Both the position numbers and the translations under genes were made by a program. The notes under the pieces were generated by a model. It was not told the origin of the DNA. It saw nothing but the letters and a program-made list of their open reading frames with translations, and made no database searches. Shown here piece by piece: positions 39,432 through 53,184 of a stretch of DNA of 64,000 nucleotides (the stretch's first letter is position 1; every line of letters starts with the position of its first letter). Source of the DNA: Chrysomallon squamiferum (Eukaryota > Mollusca > Gastropoda > Neomphalida > Peltospiridae). Location of the stretch: contig CM022670.1 in assembly GCA_012295275.1 (NCBI GenBank), positions 18,063,698 to 18,127,697 of the forward strand, written 5' to 3'.

Positions 39432-42260
39432 ACATCATCTATATATGTCCTCTATCATTTGCACAGCCGTCACTTCTGGAAAGTACGTAGAATAAGAAAG
39501 CAATAACTAAGAAGAAACACGGACCATTTTATTATCTTTGAAATATACCGCCCTTAAAGAATCGTAAAACAAATACAAACAGAATATAAAAAGATTTTTA
39601 ACATCACGATTCGCGTATTTGAATATAATTTCCATTCTATGCAGTAACTTAAAACAGTAGGAACCAAAGTTCCGAAAACTGCGGAATGTACTACTTCTCT
39701 GGTGATCAGTTGTAAGTACAATATGACGTACTGTTTTTAGCAGTCAGGGAAATTTCAGACATTTTCCTCGAAGTACAGGTGTCGAAGCTTGAGGTAACAC
39801 AAAGTGATCGTGCAACAACACGCAAACGTGATGGTTGTGAAACAAGATGCTGGAAGGTGAAAACGTAACTTTGTCCTAGTCATCTGAAATAGCGTCAGAG
39901 GCATGCAGTTTCAAAACGAATGTGTAAACAGATATCTCGTTCACCGCTTTTCTTGTAGAGCTGCTGATAATTTGTACTTTTCCACTGCAGCTTAGAAAAG
40001 TACATGTTAACCATGTTTTTGCCATGAAACAAACGATAAAGAGATATTACATAGGATGTTATATTTAAATAAGTAATGTATTATGTTGGTGGAACAATAT
40101 TTTGTTCCAACAAATGTTAGTGTTTAGAAATCAGTGCGATAAAAAGATATGTTTTTTTTAATATTTTTTTTTATTACAATTGTATCATTTTATAATAAAT
40201 AAAAAATATTTTCCCGAGCAGACCTGGGATGTGATGGGCTTCAAGATCAATCAACATTAGCGCACCATTTATGATATTTCCCGTTCAGCCTCTACCGGAT
40301 TAATGACTAATTGAAAGTCACGCTATTTTATTTCCTGACACTGTGAAGGTGCATGTAAAACATGTATAATCGATAAGACAGAACATGAAGAGGACACTTG
40401 TCGATTTATTCTCGAAAAAAAACGAAAGCCTGACTCCTAGTAACCTTAAGAATTCTTTACTTCATTCGCTACAGTTAAACTGGATATTATTACGTTGTTG
40501 AACCCAGATTTGTTCACAACTACTATTACATAATACATACAATGGATTCTGCAATGGATTCGAGATATTTTCTTTATTAACAAGTAAAACGATTCAAATA
40601 AGAAGAAAAACTAAGAAAGAATCTCTAAAGCTTTAATAGCTACAGAAACGATAAATGAACACCGATAGACTGAGTCAGGTACAGTTTATTTTTCAAATAT
40701 CAAGCATTTAAAAACTGTTAACAATTTTTTTTTTTAAATTCACAAACTGTGTCCGAGAAAAACAAAAAGATCTTTGAAGCTGCAAGATATTACATTTTAT
40801 TTACTTTTTCCTTTACTTTTTCGAAGGTTTTATAATAAAATACATTATGTTGTATCTTGGTATTACGTGTTAACTGTTAGCATAATCAAATACATTACGT
40901 TGTTTTTGAAGAAATCAAAACGCGACATCTTTAGGCTTTAAAACATTCAGTATTCGTGATAGGGGAAAACCCTGTGATACTGGATCTCTTTATGAAAGTG
41001 GACTTGATCAGTTAGGTTAATACACAGAGGTGCAGTAATCACATGGTAATTCCATTTAAAGTCTGTCTGTTTGAGTTTGCTGACCACAGTCGACCATAAC
41101 GACCAATTTGGAAATTGAATGATTTTCACACTTCGACACAATTACAAAATGTCCCTTCTGGGCACAACGGAACGCGCGCAATCAATTTCATGTTTCCCGG
41201 TTCACTGCGATTTATGAAGACGTCTTCGGAGTGGCGCGGATTTTAATTCTGCAGCATGAAAATATTTTCACTCTGGTCCGAAAGATCTTAGGATCGATTG
41301 TGGCAACTGGTCACTTGTTATTTCTTCTAGTTTAAAAATAAATAAATAAATAAAGAAGAAGATGAAGAAGAAGACGAAGAAGTTAATTAATTAATAGGAG
41401 AATAGGAAATCAAAAATAATTTTAAATATACTAATATTCATGAAAAAGATTTATGAAATATATATGCCATGAATATACTGTCCACCCTCTTGGATTATTT
41501 GTAAAGAATTTTGTGTTAGGGTCTGTTAGAATATCATCATTGATTATAAACATTTTATCCTTACTGCTTATAAGACAAGAAGATTCGAAACACAGAGAGA
41601 TAGAACACAAGAAGACTGGCAGGTATTCAAAGAAATAATTAAAAACACACACACACACTCACACACACAGATACACACTCAAGCACCGACAAAGGGACAA
41701 ACAACAAATGTCTATTTGGATATAGTAATTTTAACATATGTATTGTAACATATGTGTAGAGCATGTAATTCTGCACGAACTGACAACTGCGATATTGCTT
41801 GAGGCGATTGCTGAACCTAGAACAGTAAATTTCTAATGTGTAATTATTTCCAATTTACGTGCTAAACCATCTAATAATGTCGCCTCTGCCGCCAGATTTC
41901 GCTTAAAGCTACTAACATTATTAAAACGCCTTTTCGTTTCCAACACTGATAATTGTTAATAGTATCCTATTATGAACGCTTTTACATCTCTCTGAAAGAC
42001 GCTAATTTGCGTAAGTAAAGCCACTATTATTAAAGTTTATTTGATTTTCTTTTACATCATCAGAAACATGGGAACTTGTGTTGTAAAAGTCAGCTGAAAA
42101 TAATTAAATCTGGTAGCTCGTTTAGGTAAACAAAAATGTATTAAACAATGGCCTTACATATTTTATAATTAATTATACATGGACACATCTATACATATTA
42201 ATCTCCGTACGTTAATTAACACTAGTTAAATATATAATTATCTGGTTCTGTTTTATCTCT
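39432..42260. other. Unassigned unique sequence
   Basis: Mostly AT-rich with few simple repeats: an AAAT and GAAGAAGA patch at 41335-41385 and a CA tract at about 41645-41670. A bulged inverted repeat lies at 40084-40112 with GGAACAA/TTGTTCC arms. 41140-41300 is GC-richer. No coding exon is supported. Confidence 0.4.
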
Positions 42261-42262
42261 CC

Positions 42263-42360
42263 GATATATATATATATACACACACAAACACACACACATA
42301 CTACTACTGCTACTTCTGCTACTACTACTACTATTATTATTATTATTATTACAACAATAA
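42263..42360. repeat. (TA)n, (CA)n, (CTA)n and (ATT)n cluster
   Basis: Four different simple repeats are abutted within 100 bp. Confidence 0.92.
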
Positions 42361-42950
42361 TTATATTAATAATGATCACTGTAATGATGGTGATAATGAT
42401 GAGGGTAATAGACAATTTAATCACTGTTATATATCTTTCCAATAAATTAAATGTCACCAAGATATAATATTCTAATACAATTAAGGAGAAAGAAACCGCT
42501 GAAGTCTAGACAAACTTCAAAATTATCTCACAGCCTGTTCTTAGTAATTTTCTGCTGACAACCTGCGGACAAGTTCCACAAACATTAAGAAACGTTTAAA
42601 GTGATTATATTCATCTTGACGATGTCCGTGAAACTAGAAATTATTAAGATAAATCGCTTTCAGCGTGACCACCCCAGAGCTGACTTTGATGTACAAGAAC
42701 TGTAATATTCAGGATTGGTCAGTTTTGATCTTATGAACGTTAATAACATTGATGGTCTATCGACCAGTGAGAAAGGACTTAACAGGAGGCCACATCAAAC
42801 AGGGTCGCAGTCTTACTAGTAATTAAATTTATAAACAGTGTGTCGTTTGTGGGTTTCCGAGACAACTGTTTGCCGACGGCGACAAATCTACGTCAGCCAT
42901 AGTTTTAAGAGTACATTAAATAAACTAAAGTTGCTAATATTATTACTGGA
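42361..42950. other. Unique sequence
   Basis: Moderately complex sequence, especially 42530-42900. No domain-bearing frame. Confidence 0.35.
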
Positions 42951-42954
42951 GCTG

Positions 42955-43160
42955 TTCTGTTACAACTTCTGCTGTTATTGTTTTATACAACTAGTATTAC
43001 TTACTTCTTCTGCTGCCACCTTCGGTACCATGAGCACTATTATATACAGTTACTGTTATATCTACTGTCGTCGCGTTTTCAAATACTATTTCTGCTGAAA
43101 ACTACTACTACTACTACTACTACTACTGCTGCTGCTGCTATTAGTACTACTACAATTATT
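42955..43160. repeat. Degenerate CTA/CTG/ATT trinucleotide tract
   Basis: Loose trinucleotide periodicity culminates in pure (ACT)n and (GCT)n at 43102-43139. The poly-Thr/Ala ORF is derived from it. Confidence 0.88.
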
Positions 43161-44400
43161 AATAAAATCAATAACATCCTTGTTGTTTCTACTGCTAGCA
43201 TGGCTATTATTTGCTGTTTATTTATTTATTTATCTTGTGAATTCTAAAAATAAATAAAGAACAGATAAGAAGAAGAAAAAGAAGAGTATAAATTAAAATG
43301 TTGACAAAAACAATATCAAAAAGAAATAGAAACAAAATAGTTTGAAGAAAAAAAAAAAAACACTAACAAGAAGATAAAAAGAAAGAATGCTCGAAAACAA
43401 ATATAAAATTGACCTTGATTGGTCAATTCGATAAGCTGTTTCCTTTAAGCAGTATTACGGTTAACCATTCTCGTTGCTGACAGTTACCTTTCTCTGCATG
43501 CTGAAATCTCTACGGGGTCAGTACTAGTGCCATGAATCGATCTTCCTTTCATCTCACTGTCCGTATTCTGTAAGCGACTTTGATGCTACTCTTCTTGTAT
43601 TCCCTACAGTTATTTCAATACTTTGGCAGTAATAGATTGTGAAACAGGGAATTCGTGGCGCATTTTTGAGCATTCGTGTTGCCAGTATTCTAATCGCATT
43701 ATTATTATTTTTCTCCCAGATCCGTTTAATTGTTTTGTTGAGATATTGTTCTTGACGTATTATTTTATTCGCTGATTTTCCCCTTTTAAAAAAAAAATCA
43801 AATTCAACTGTTTTTCATTCAAATATTTAATGTTCAAACGATATAATAATATTATATAAACCTGATTATACATGTCATTCGGATATCTTTTTATACGTCG
43901 TGACGTATTCATTTATCAGCGAAATCGTTTTCGAAATAAAATTTCAGATATATTTTTAATATGTATATTTTAAATATAAAGAAGTCGTCTATGTGTATTT
44001 ATGTGCAGCACAAATTAAATTTTATTCCTCTGTAAATATCTTTCAAACAATTCCCTTCAGACCTAGTCATAGATAGATCGTCTATCTTTGTCTATAATTT
44101 AGAGAAAAACTAATTAACCTCTTAATTAGAACAATTAAGATCGCTCGTCCTGGGAACAAAGTGTTGGTAATAAAACGTTATATTTTAGATTTAGAGTGAC
44201 ATCTGACGTCAGTAAAGTAAAACTGATACGCCTCCACCATCAGTTAAGATTAGATAAAAAATTCAGTTAATAACTGGAAGCTTGTAAACAATGCAGAACA
44301 ACGTAACAACAACAAAAAAATATTAACAAAAATATTAACTTACTTATATGCATATACATATGAATATAGTAGGTATGTATGTATGTACGAATGCACGTAC
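43161..44400. other. Unassigned AT-rich sequence
   Basis: An A-rich patch lies at 43260-43390. 43430-43700 is more complex. No gene is seen. Confidence 0.4.
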
Positions 44401-44419
44401 GCAAGTAAGTAGGCCCTGT

Positions 44420-44618
44420 TTATTACTGCTACTATAACTTCTATTTATACGATAACTTCCCTCGCTGTATCTACAAATAATACTACCTCTACTATTACAA
44501 CTACTATTACAACTGCTACTATTCTACTACTACAACTACAACAACAACTACTACTACTGTTGTATTACTACTGCTGCTACTATTGCTATTCTACTACAAC
44601 TATTACTACTAATGCTAC

Positions 44619-44666
<48 letters not shown>
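44420..44666. repeat. Degenerate CTA/CAA tract ending in (AAT)n
   Basis: About 190 bp of ACT, ACA and GCT words passes into about 46 bp of pure AAT. Confidence 0.92.
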
Positions 44667-46435
44667 GGGCGATAAGCGTAAATATCAGTGCAACTGAAAT
44701 ATTTATCCAGAGCAGCCCAGTTTATATAAATCTTCTGTTCTTAGTGAATGGCTCGCTGTCAAAGAATGAGTTAACCGGATGTGGAATTATTTCCCGACAC
44801 GAGTTCTCACGCCACGAAGACCTCAGAGTCCTGATGTACGAGCTCGTTTTTCATCTGTGAATGAGATACGAAAAGATCGAGTTAATGTCGTCACTTAGAA
44901 CGATCCAGAAACAAAAAAGGAAAATAATGTGACTGATGGATTGTTAGGAATAAATTGTCTAATCGTTTGGCCTCCGAGTATTTCAATTGTGACAGCAAAA
45001 AAAGAAGTCATCAGTCTTCTTTAAGCATGCGGTATAAAATGGCGGAGCGAAAGGGATCTCGGGAAATGTTTAGATTCTTTCAAATTAAGTGTAGATTCTG
45101 ATAGTACTGCCCCCCTGTGTGTATGAGATAGTTAGATTCCTTATTTAAAAATTACTATTTAAAAATGACGTTATTTGTTTACTTACGTAGTTATCGATAT
45201 AAAATACTATCGAAAAGTTTACTAATTATAAAACAGAATAATAGAATAAATATTTAAGTATAGAAAAGATTATTAGACCTTAAAGAAATAATTAACAAAG
45301 AAATGATTATATTAATACAAACTGAAAGAGAAACGTACAAATAATTTCAAAAAACCCATCGGAGCGACTTAAAAACGAAAAGAAAGAGAAAAGAAAACGC
45401 AAAATATCTTTCATAATAATTTTTAATAATAATAATAAAAAAAATAATAGAAATAATAATAATTATTATAAATAAAAAATTAGTAAGTAAAATTTTAGAA
45501 ATTTGAAATGATTGTGAATTTTTACTTCATAATAATCAAAATAAAAAAAATTCAAATTATAGTACTTAACAAATTATTTAGTAAAGTCTGAAGATTTAAC
45601 CTAAATCAAACATGGTTTATGATGAGCTGAAGTATATAAAAAAAACATAGAAAATACATTTAGAACATTTTTGGTCAAGTATCATTATAATCGTGATATT
45701 GTTTTTTTTTTTTTTTTTTTTTTCTAAAATTAAATTTTAGAACGCACTGCATATATTTTACACACACATTTATTCAGTAAAAATAAAAATGTGGAAGAAA
45801 TGAATATTCACAAAAGACGAGAAATAAAGTAGGTCTAATGCATTTTATACAGTTCTGTTTTAGACACGCCTCTCAAACAGGACAAATTAACGTCCTTGCT
45901 GAGATGTTGCAGGACGAAGGATAAAGTTCTGAAAAGCAGGAGTGTCTGGCCACCCTGGTGGAAGTACTACACGTCTTTCTTCAAACACACCCTGCCCGGT
46001 GCGAGATTACGTCCATTCTATTACAACAATAAAGAGTTCACTTACACAGCGCCAACACTAACGATTTCCATTCTAGTGTCAATAATGCGACGAGCCGGTA
46101 AATTTCTATTTGATTCCATAAATTTTGTTCTGCAATAAAATTAATCAACTGACACCCAGTTAGAATAGTCGAGCAGTGCCTCTGCCAGTCTCACAAAACC
46201 GCAATCGCTGCAGTAATTGGCCCGGGTTTCAGTGCACCATTAATTCCCGCCAAAACCAGACATGAGACTGAGAATTGACTGGTTCACGTGCGGTTCTAGC
46301 GGTGTCAGTTACAAGATTTTTGTTGTGTTTTGTTTTTTTTTTTCTTTTTCTTTCAGTGTATGCCTTTATCTCCTGTGTCTATGTCTGTCTTCTTATTCTG
46401 ATCTTCAGCGAATGAAGAGATGCAAAATAAAAGAG
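44667..46435. other. Unassigned sequence
   Basis: A poly-T tract lies at about 45700-45723 and an AAT-rich patch at about 45415-45480. 45850-46310 is GC-richer and holds an 80-codon plus frame at 45896-46138 (starts MLRCCRTKDK) with no recognised domain. It may be a conserved non-coding segment or an exon remnant, but nothing here decides it. Confidence 0.35.
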
Positions 46436-46439
46436 TAAT

Positions 46440-46630
46440 TGGATAATAAAAGGAAAAAAAAAAATAATAATAAAAAAAAATTAATTAAAAAAATAATAAT
46501 AATAATAATAATAAAAAAAAATAAAAATTGATTTAAAAAAAAAAATAATAATAAAATAATAATAAAAAAAATTATAATAATTATAAAATCATTGAATTAT
46601 TTTAAAAGAATAATAAAAAAAAAAATACCG
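46440..46630. repeat. A-rich AAT/AAAT tract
   Basis: About 190 bp composed almost entirely of A and T in AAT, AAAT and poly-A blocks. Confidence 0.9.
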
Positions 46631-48624
46631 TAATTCAAACATAAACAAATATGCAAGCACACACAGAAAGACACACAAACATACAAACACACACGCGCGC
46701 TTCAGTACAAACGTAGAATCGAGTTTAACAAATTATATTTACTTTTTTTTTATTTATTTATTTATTTTTTTTTTTTTCTAACATCAACCTAACTTGATAC
46801 AGTTTCGGAGATCTACATCAAACAAGAACGGGCAAACTTGACTACACAAACAGAAAAAGTAAAATACGTATTTTAAAAAGTAAAAAAGTTTAGCAAAATT
46901 CCTTATAATTCTAAGTTAATTAACTTTCACCTTTTCTTACGTATATTTTCTTTAATCGGTGAAGTGTGTGGGCTCAGCTCAACGTGTTTAATCTTTAGAC
47001 ATAGACTGGTTGTCAAGACTGATCAAAGCGGATGTTGCGCATTTTATTTAATAGGAAACAGACGATCCTGCAAAACATAGTCCACCTTTCGCCTTTTTAA
47101 CTATCACATGAAATAAATAAAACAAAATTCAAGTGTTTGCTAATTATTACGCCAATATTGGATTATTTGTTTCGGAAACAAGCTTTCAGCGAAAAGACTC
47201 AATTAAGATCGCATTCCCGGTGTCTGTCGTTACCACGTTTTTATTGCAACAATATCCTAATAAAATGACATGCTGTTTGCAATAAAGACAGAAATTAATT
47301 CCAGGCACAGATCAAAACGAAGCCTTTGAGCTTTGTCTTCATGCAAGGATAATACTTCTGTTACAAAGAATAGAAGTACTCTGGGTTATGGTGCGATATA
47401 TGTGTCGAGATACAAAAGAAATGACAGATTTTCCAATCAGAACTTCTTAGAAAGAATAAAAATTGAATGACTCAAATAATTTACTCTTTGCAATATATTT
47501 TTTAAAAGTAATATAGAAGATAACAATGGAAACAGTCATAATGAATTAATGCAGTTTTGAAAGCTTGTATTATAAAAAGAGAAAAAGAGTGGTTTGTTTA
47601 TAACGAATTTTCTGGATGAAGAAAGATAAATATATTTAACAAATTGAAGATGTTTAATAAAAATATTATTGTACTGATTAAACAAAATAGAATTTATAAG
47701 CCACCGTCAGAAAAAAGAATAATTCATTTAAAAATCTTTTTTACTTTTCGATTAAACACTGCACGCTGTTAATCAAAGAATAAACAGTTTTAAATCCACT
47801 AGTATATAATAGATATTAGGCTTTAGGTACTTTGCCACACAGCTTAATTATTTTTATCTCATTTATTTTAAACCGCTATTAGAAAATTTTATCCGAATTT
47901 TCCTCTTTTTTTTTCTTCAAATATATATTATTTAATACGACACTTTTATGTTACAAAATCTGGACTAGGAATAGCTAACACGATAAAATTTCGGAGAAAT
48001 ATGTTTTGATATTTCTTGTTCAGACTCGGATTTCATAGTTTTAATTCTTGTGAACTACGTATCTCCACATAGCCTTCTGTCATGTGACAGCCATGAAAAA
48101 GAAAAGATTTAAGTTCTGAAAATAACATTTATTATTTCTTTTTCTCAGTATTACGTAAAGTAATTTAAACGTTCAAATATATTTTCACGGACATGAACTC
48201 TCATTTCGTCTGAACTTATGAAAACGAAAACAAGACAAAGAAAACTGTTCTTTAAGCTATAAACACAGAAACTGTATTTTCAGAGTTCGGTTCAAAGATT
48301 ATTAGCTCTATAATTCACTTTAATCGTTTTATCTTTTAATGAACAAAATTCTAATTGGAATATCTCGCATTTTATTTTTCCTCAGCAGTACGTATAATAG
48401 GATTTTCTTGTTTCTAAATCATTTAAAATAATTAATTAAATGCATTTTCTATCTCATGCAAGGACAATTTAAATGATATCATCTTGGCAGTAATGACTGT
48501 TTACATCATGTTTGTTATTTGCGGTAAAAATACCAAGGCTTGATTTCCAACAAATAGTGAACAGAGTTTACCAAACTGACATTTTGATTGATGGTCTCTT
48601 TCAAGTTAACATGCCGAAAATTAT
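46631..48624. other. Unassigned AT-rich sequence
   Basis: A CA-rich patch lies at about 46657-46700 and T-rich runs at about 46744-46780. No frame above 60 codons is supported. Confidence 0.45.
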
Positions 48625-48642
48625 CATATGTACGTACATATG
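48625..48642. repeat. 18-bp perfect palindrome
   Basis: CATATGTACGTACATATG is its own reverse complement. It lies at the edge of CATA-type repeats and probably arose from them. Confidence 0.9.
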
Positions 48643-48706
48643 TTACATACATTCATATAAACATACACACATACATATATACACATGCATGTTTTTATAC
48701 AGCATG

Positions 48707-48712
<6 letters not shown>

Positions 48713-48740
<28 letters not shown>
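48713..48740. repeat. (CA)n microsatellite
   Basis: A pure CA run of about 28 bp. Confidence 0.95.
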
Positions 48741-48743
<3 letters not shown>

Positions 48744-49608
48744 GAATTTGGACGTTAATATTTTTAATCATATATGACGATAAACTGTTTACGATATAAT
48801 GAAAGGTCCTGGCAATGTCTAACGTCTTCGACCGCTTTTCCCAGCAGATTTTCCAAAATTTAAACACTTTGTTTATTATTTGCTTTGCCAGTTTATAAAA
48901 TTCGAAATAATGCACCCTTTTGCAACATATACAATTATATTTAATCTACCGCTCATCTTTATTATATACTTGTATCTACATTTCATATCAGGCAACAATC
49001 CTTGTGGGAGTTTTTCTTACCCTTGTTGTTACTGAATTATAAAAAAAGTGACACAGATTCTGCTGGAATGGTAATTGGACGAACACGTTGGGGAAAAGAC
49101 CCGATTTTGCTGCCTCGCAAATCGCGACTTCCCCTGAGGGCAAAATGTCTTAGTGTATTTCGGAAAATTAAAACAAACTAGGATTTTGTTACGGAAAGGA
49201 ATCAGTTATTTGTCTCTTTGCGGGGAGCAAAATAGATTTTGCAGGAGATTAGGTGATTGTTATGGACATTATAATGGATCAAGGGAGTGGACAAAATGTT
49301 TGCTTGACATCGAAGACACGACGCCAAATTTTATAATTGTTTATGATGATGGTCTACTCTTAATTTAACAACAACAATTATTTTATATTCACCTTCCACA
49401 CACAACAAAGAATATATTATGTCCTTTAATAAATCTGTCCGTAGGAACTAGCTTGAACGGGAAATAATGTTAAATTTTTTGGGGAGGTCTGACGTGAAAC
49501 TTATTACAACTACGGCATGCGTTCTAACTACTGAAGTTTTGGCGACTTGTTGTTTGTAGTTAACATGGAAACAGCAGAACAAAAATTAAAGTCTAGTCAG
49601 AGTACAAA

Positions 49609-49642
<34 letters not shown>

Positions 49643-50820
49643 TAAATATATATCATATTCAAACAGTTGCTAGAAAATATTAATTGTAAAAAGAAACAAT
49701 CGAATTACAGCAAACGGTTGAAGAATTGCTGTGATGTCTATTTAGTTTTAATACTGCCGTGTAACATAAATAAATCAAATACTGCAATACGTTTATAAAT
49801 CTTCTTATGTGAGCTTTGAAGCTTAAAACAATCCTTTTATTACATTTTAACCACAATTCCTCTTTTTTTTTTTAATTCTTGAATAAAAATGCTACCAATG
49901 CAATTAATGCAAGAGAAAAAAAAATGAAAAAATAAAATGTGCTGATTTCAAACAGAGATTGGAGGTATTTAACCACTTTTAAACCTAATCGTAATGCACT
50001 TTCAAGAGCGATGATAAAATTAATTTCTTTAAAATTTTTATTACATCGATTGTCTCTCGGCTACAAGAGAATGCTAATAAAAGCAGTCAAGGTATTAATA
50101 CGTAACATCAATAAAACGATCTTGTCTTAACATCCGCACTTGTTTTGTCTGACATCAAACAGCAAGTAATTAAACCTGGAACGGTATCGTTAAAAAAAAA
50201 AAAAAAAAATCACCCTTTCTCTTGACGTCCATATTGCTTTGTGTCACGTGCTGTAAAAGCCCCGAGGATGGGCAGATACGGGTCGTACGATCGACCCACT
50301 GCATCAGATACCTTTGAAGAGTTCTCGTTTTTACGACGTAATAAATTAACTCTCTGATAATGGCGTACACTCCTCACAAAGAGTTCAAGCGTTGATCAGG
50401 CTCAGTTCACTGATAAAAGCTAATCTGTCTATGAAAATGATACATTACTTACAATAACAAAGATGAGTTTTAATGTTTACAGTTTTCATTGTCTTATTTA
50501 TGATATCTGCACACCGAAAGCACATTATTTTTTTTACTGGTGAAAGCAAATAATTAAAGTAAATAATTTTCAAAATGTATAAAATTTGTTAGATAGGCTT
50601 CACAAATAATAAAGTGTTATATTAAGTATACTTAATAAACATGCATTCTGTTTATTAATCTGTTTATTTGTCTCTTTTTCTGTCTCTGTGAATCTTTTTA
50701 TCAAAGAATGTTCTTTGTTTCCATGGAAGGTCCAATATAATATATTTCAAGTAAAGAAGCAGGTTTGCTTTTTTTTAATAATTATCATTACTATGTAAAG
50801 CAACAATACAAGCATATATA
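48741..50820. other. Unassigned sequence
   Basis: A poly-A tract lies at 49609-49635. 49060-49370 is less AT-biased and carries a 71-codon plus frame (49153-49368, starts MYFGKLKQTR) with no recognised domain. 50160-50400 is also more complex. No gene could be defended. Confidence 0.4.
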
Positions 50821-50823
50821 AGA

Positions 50824-50824
<1 letters not shown>

Positions 50825-50873
<49 letters not shown>
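50825..50873. repeat. (TG)n microsatellite
   Basis: A pure TG run of about 49 bp. Confidence 0.97.
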
Positions 50874-50875
<2 letters not shown>

Positions 50876-52060
50876 CTCTTTATTTATTAGACATCTTTCA
50901 AACAAATTATTTTGCCATCAACTCCCATGTGTGTCAGTGGTTTTGTATTTAATGATTAACATTTTTTTAGGATCTTCTTAAGTTTAATGACTCAGTACGT
51001 TGTGATGTTTATTCCGTGCATCCTGTCTTTTTTTTTTTTTTTTTTTTTTTCTTTTTTCTTTGGCTTCAGTTCAGTGTTAAGTGCTTAGTGAGATCGCTTT
51101 CATTAGGTCACCAAAATGTGCACAATTTACTTATTCACACCAGCCATTAAACCGTATATACTGTAAAAAAAAAAACACTTTAAAAAACAAACAAACATAA
51201 TACGACCGTTCAAGGCAGACAGCCAAATAACCCATGCTGCACGTTCACGAAAGCCTAGCTGAACGTTAATTGGACATAAAAAAAAGAAGAGGAAAATTAA
51301 GTAGAAACTCAAAAGAAAAGCACGTATGTGGAAGATAAAGACAAGATGGTATATCGCATTTGTTAGATGAGCTGATTAACGGTTTCACGAATCGGGTGAA
51401 ACTGGACACGAAACCGTTACACGATGTCTGTCACGTTTTCAGACACACGTAATGCACAAAGCATGATTTTCTCTTTGATTGATTATTTTCTAAAAATCGA
51501 TTGACGTGATTCCGGAAACGTGATTTGATCTATGAGTTTGATGTGTGTACTTGTTATATCCAGTCGTATACCATGTAGTACGATATTTGATTTACGCCGT
51601 ATTTTCTCATTTATTAAAATACTGATATAAATCAAATATGACATTTTAAAAAGAAAAGAACATTAAAAAAAAAAGTAGAACGAGAAAACCTACATATTTC
51701 TTTAACGTGATCACGGTATGATCTTTATATTTGGTTGAAGTCTTTAAAGCAATAAATCTCTTACTGACATGTATTGCAAACGTCGGTGCAAATGTGATGA
51801 ATGTATTTACGTTGAAATAGGTTATCCACGACGATGAAATGTAAGAGATATTGAAAAAAGATTTTAAAAAGACAAATTTATCATGAAAACTGATAAAAGC
51901 AAACAGAACGACGAAGGAATGAAACAGAGAAAGAAAGAAAACTGGAAAGATAAAGAAAGGAAAGAAATAAGGAAGAAAAGAAACAAAGATATGAAAGAAG
52001 AAAGACTTTACTAGTTAAAGTCGCATTCAGAACATTTACAATCAGCAGTTATAATTACGT
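50874..52060. other. Unassigned sequence with a short inverted-repeat cluster
   Basis: Poly-T at 51029-51050 and poly-A near 51165-51175. Two nearby inverted repeats lie at 51377-51419 and 51425-51445. A purine-rich GAAA tract covers about 51905-52010. No gene is seen. Confidence 0.45.
51377..51419. repeat. Inverted repeat, 10-bp arms
   Basis: TAACGGTTTC at 51377-51386 is the exact reverse complement of GAAACCGTTA at 51410-51419, with a 23-nt loop. The loop holds a second, nested TTCAC/GTGAA pairing. A separate TGTCTG/CAGACA stem follows at 51425-51445. Confidence 0.75.
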
Positions 52061-52063
52061 CGT

Positions 52064-52118
<55 letters not shown>
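52064..52118. repeat. (GA)n microsatellite
   Basis: A pure GA run of about 55 bp. Confidence 0.96.
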
Positions 52119-52122
<4 letters not shown>

Positions 52123-52945
52123 GAGACTATAAAATTGCTGCTTCTAAATCTAGGTAAAAAATAATAATAACAATAATATAATAATAATAATAGTAATAAC
52201 AATAATAACAATAAAATGATGTTTCTTATAATTATTATTTTTTCTGTGAATACAACAAGTGTCACCTCTTGTCACCCACTGAATTAAAGTGTATTTTCAG
52301 CAAATCCACTGATTTATAAGTCCAAATCTGATAAGGTCCTTGAACAGAAAAGCTGTCGGGAACAAGAAAAATGTAGTCGAATTTTTATTTTATCAGAATT
52401 GTCTTAGATAGATCTTTTTAGGTGAAATTAATAAATGTTAAATTGCTTCCTTTTTGCATAAATGCTAATAAAAAGAAAGAGAAGAAATGATTTTCGAAAA
52501 TTTATTTATATTAATTCATTTTTTACATATATATATATACTGTCCTTTTTTTTCCCTTTTCTTTTCTTTTTCGTTTTATTCGCACCATTGAAAGATAGAG
52601 TATTAACAGGTGCCATGAAAATGTTTTTTTTTTCGTGGCTTGCAAACATGTAATTACTTCCTGGAAAAGAAGACAGCAACCAGACTATGTTATTGGGAAT
52701 CTTTTATTAAAATTTTTTGCATGGTGTTGACGCCATTCGGTAATGATGGAAATTAAAGTGTCTAATTTCGCCAAATTTCGGCTAAGTAGGCTGAAAATGT
52801 CACACACTGGAGTTAAAGTGACATGGTAAGAGTCGTAGAATACAAAAAAAAAAAAAAAAATACCTCGCACTGAAAGACATTTGAAATATTCATTTCAGAC
52901 GTCTGCAGAATAAAATGCACGAACGTTTCATTTAAAGTCAGTATA
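52119..52945. other. AT-rich sequence with AAT and T-rich tracts
   Basis: A degenerate AAT/AAC patch at 52158-52216 and poly-A at about 52842-52860. No gene is seen. Confidence 0.45.
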
Positions 52946-52946
52946 C

Positions 52947-53150
52947 TTGTAATTTACAGTGATTTATACTGCGTCATACTAATGGTTAAGAACTGTCAGT
53001 ATATATTTTTAAATTATAGTGATAATATCTGTAAGAGGGCTCCTGTCATCATAAATTTGTAGCTTAGAGTCCTAAGCAAGAAGAGATATGATATATACAA
53101 ATTTGTAATTAACATTTATATTGCGTCATACTAGTCGTTAAGGACTGTCA

Positions 53151-53160
<10 letters not shown>
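52947..53160. repeat. Direct repeat pair, period about 155 bp
   Basis: 52947-53006 and 53102-53160 share TTGTAATT, then TTTATAYTGCGTCATACTA, GTTAAGRACTGTCAGTATAT in order. The second copy runs directly into a (TA)n tract at 53151-53181. The 95 bp between them is unrelated. Confidence 0.85.

Positions 53161-53181
<21 letters not shown>
53151..53181. repeat. (TA)n microsatellite
   Basis: An alternating TA run of about 31 bp. Confidence 0.95.
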
Positions 53182-53184
<3 letters not shown>

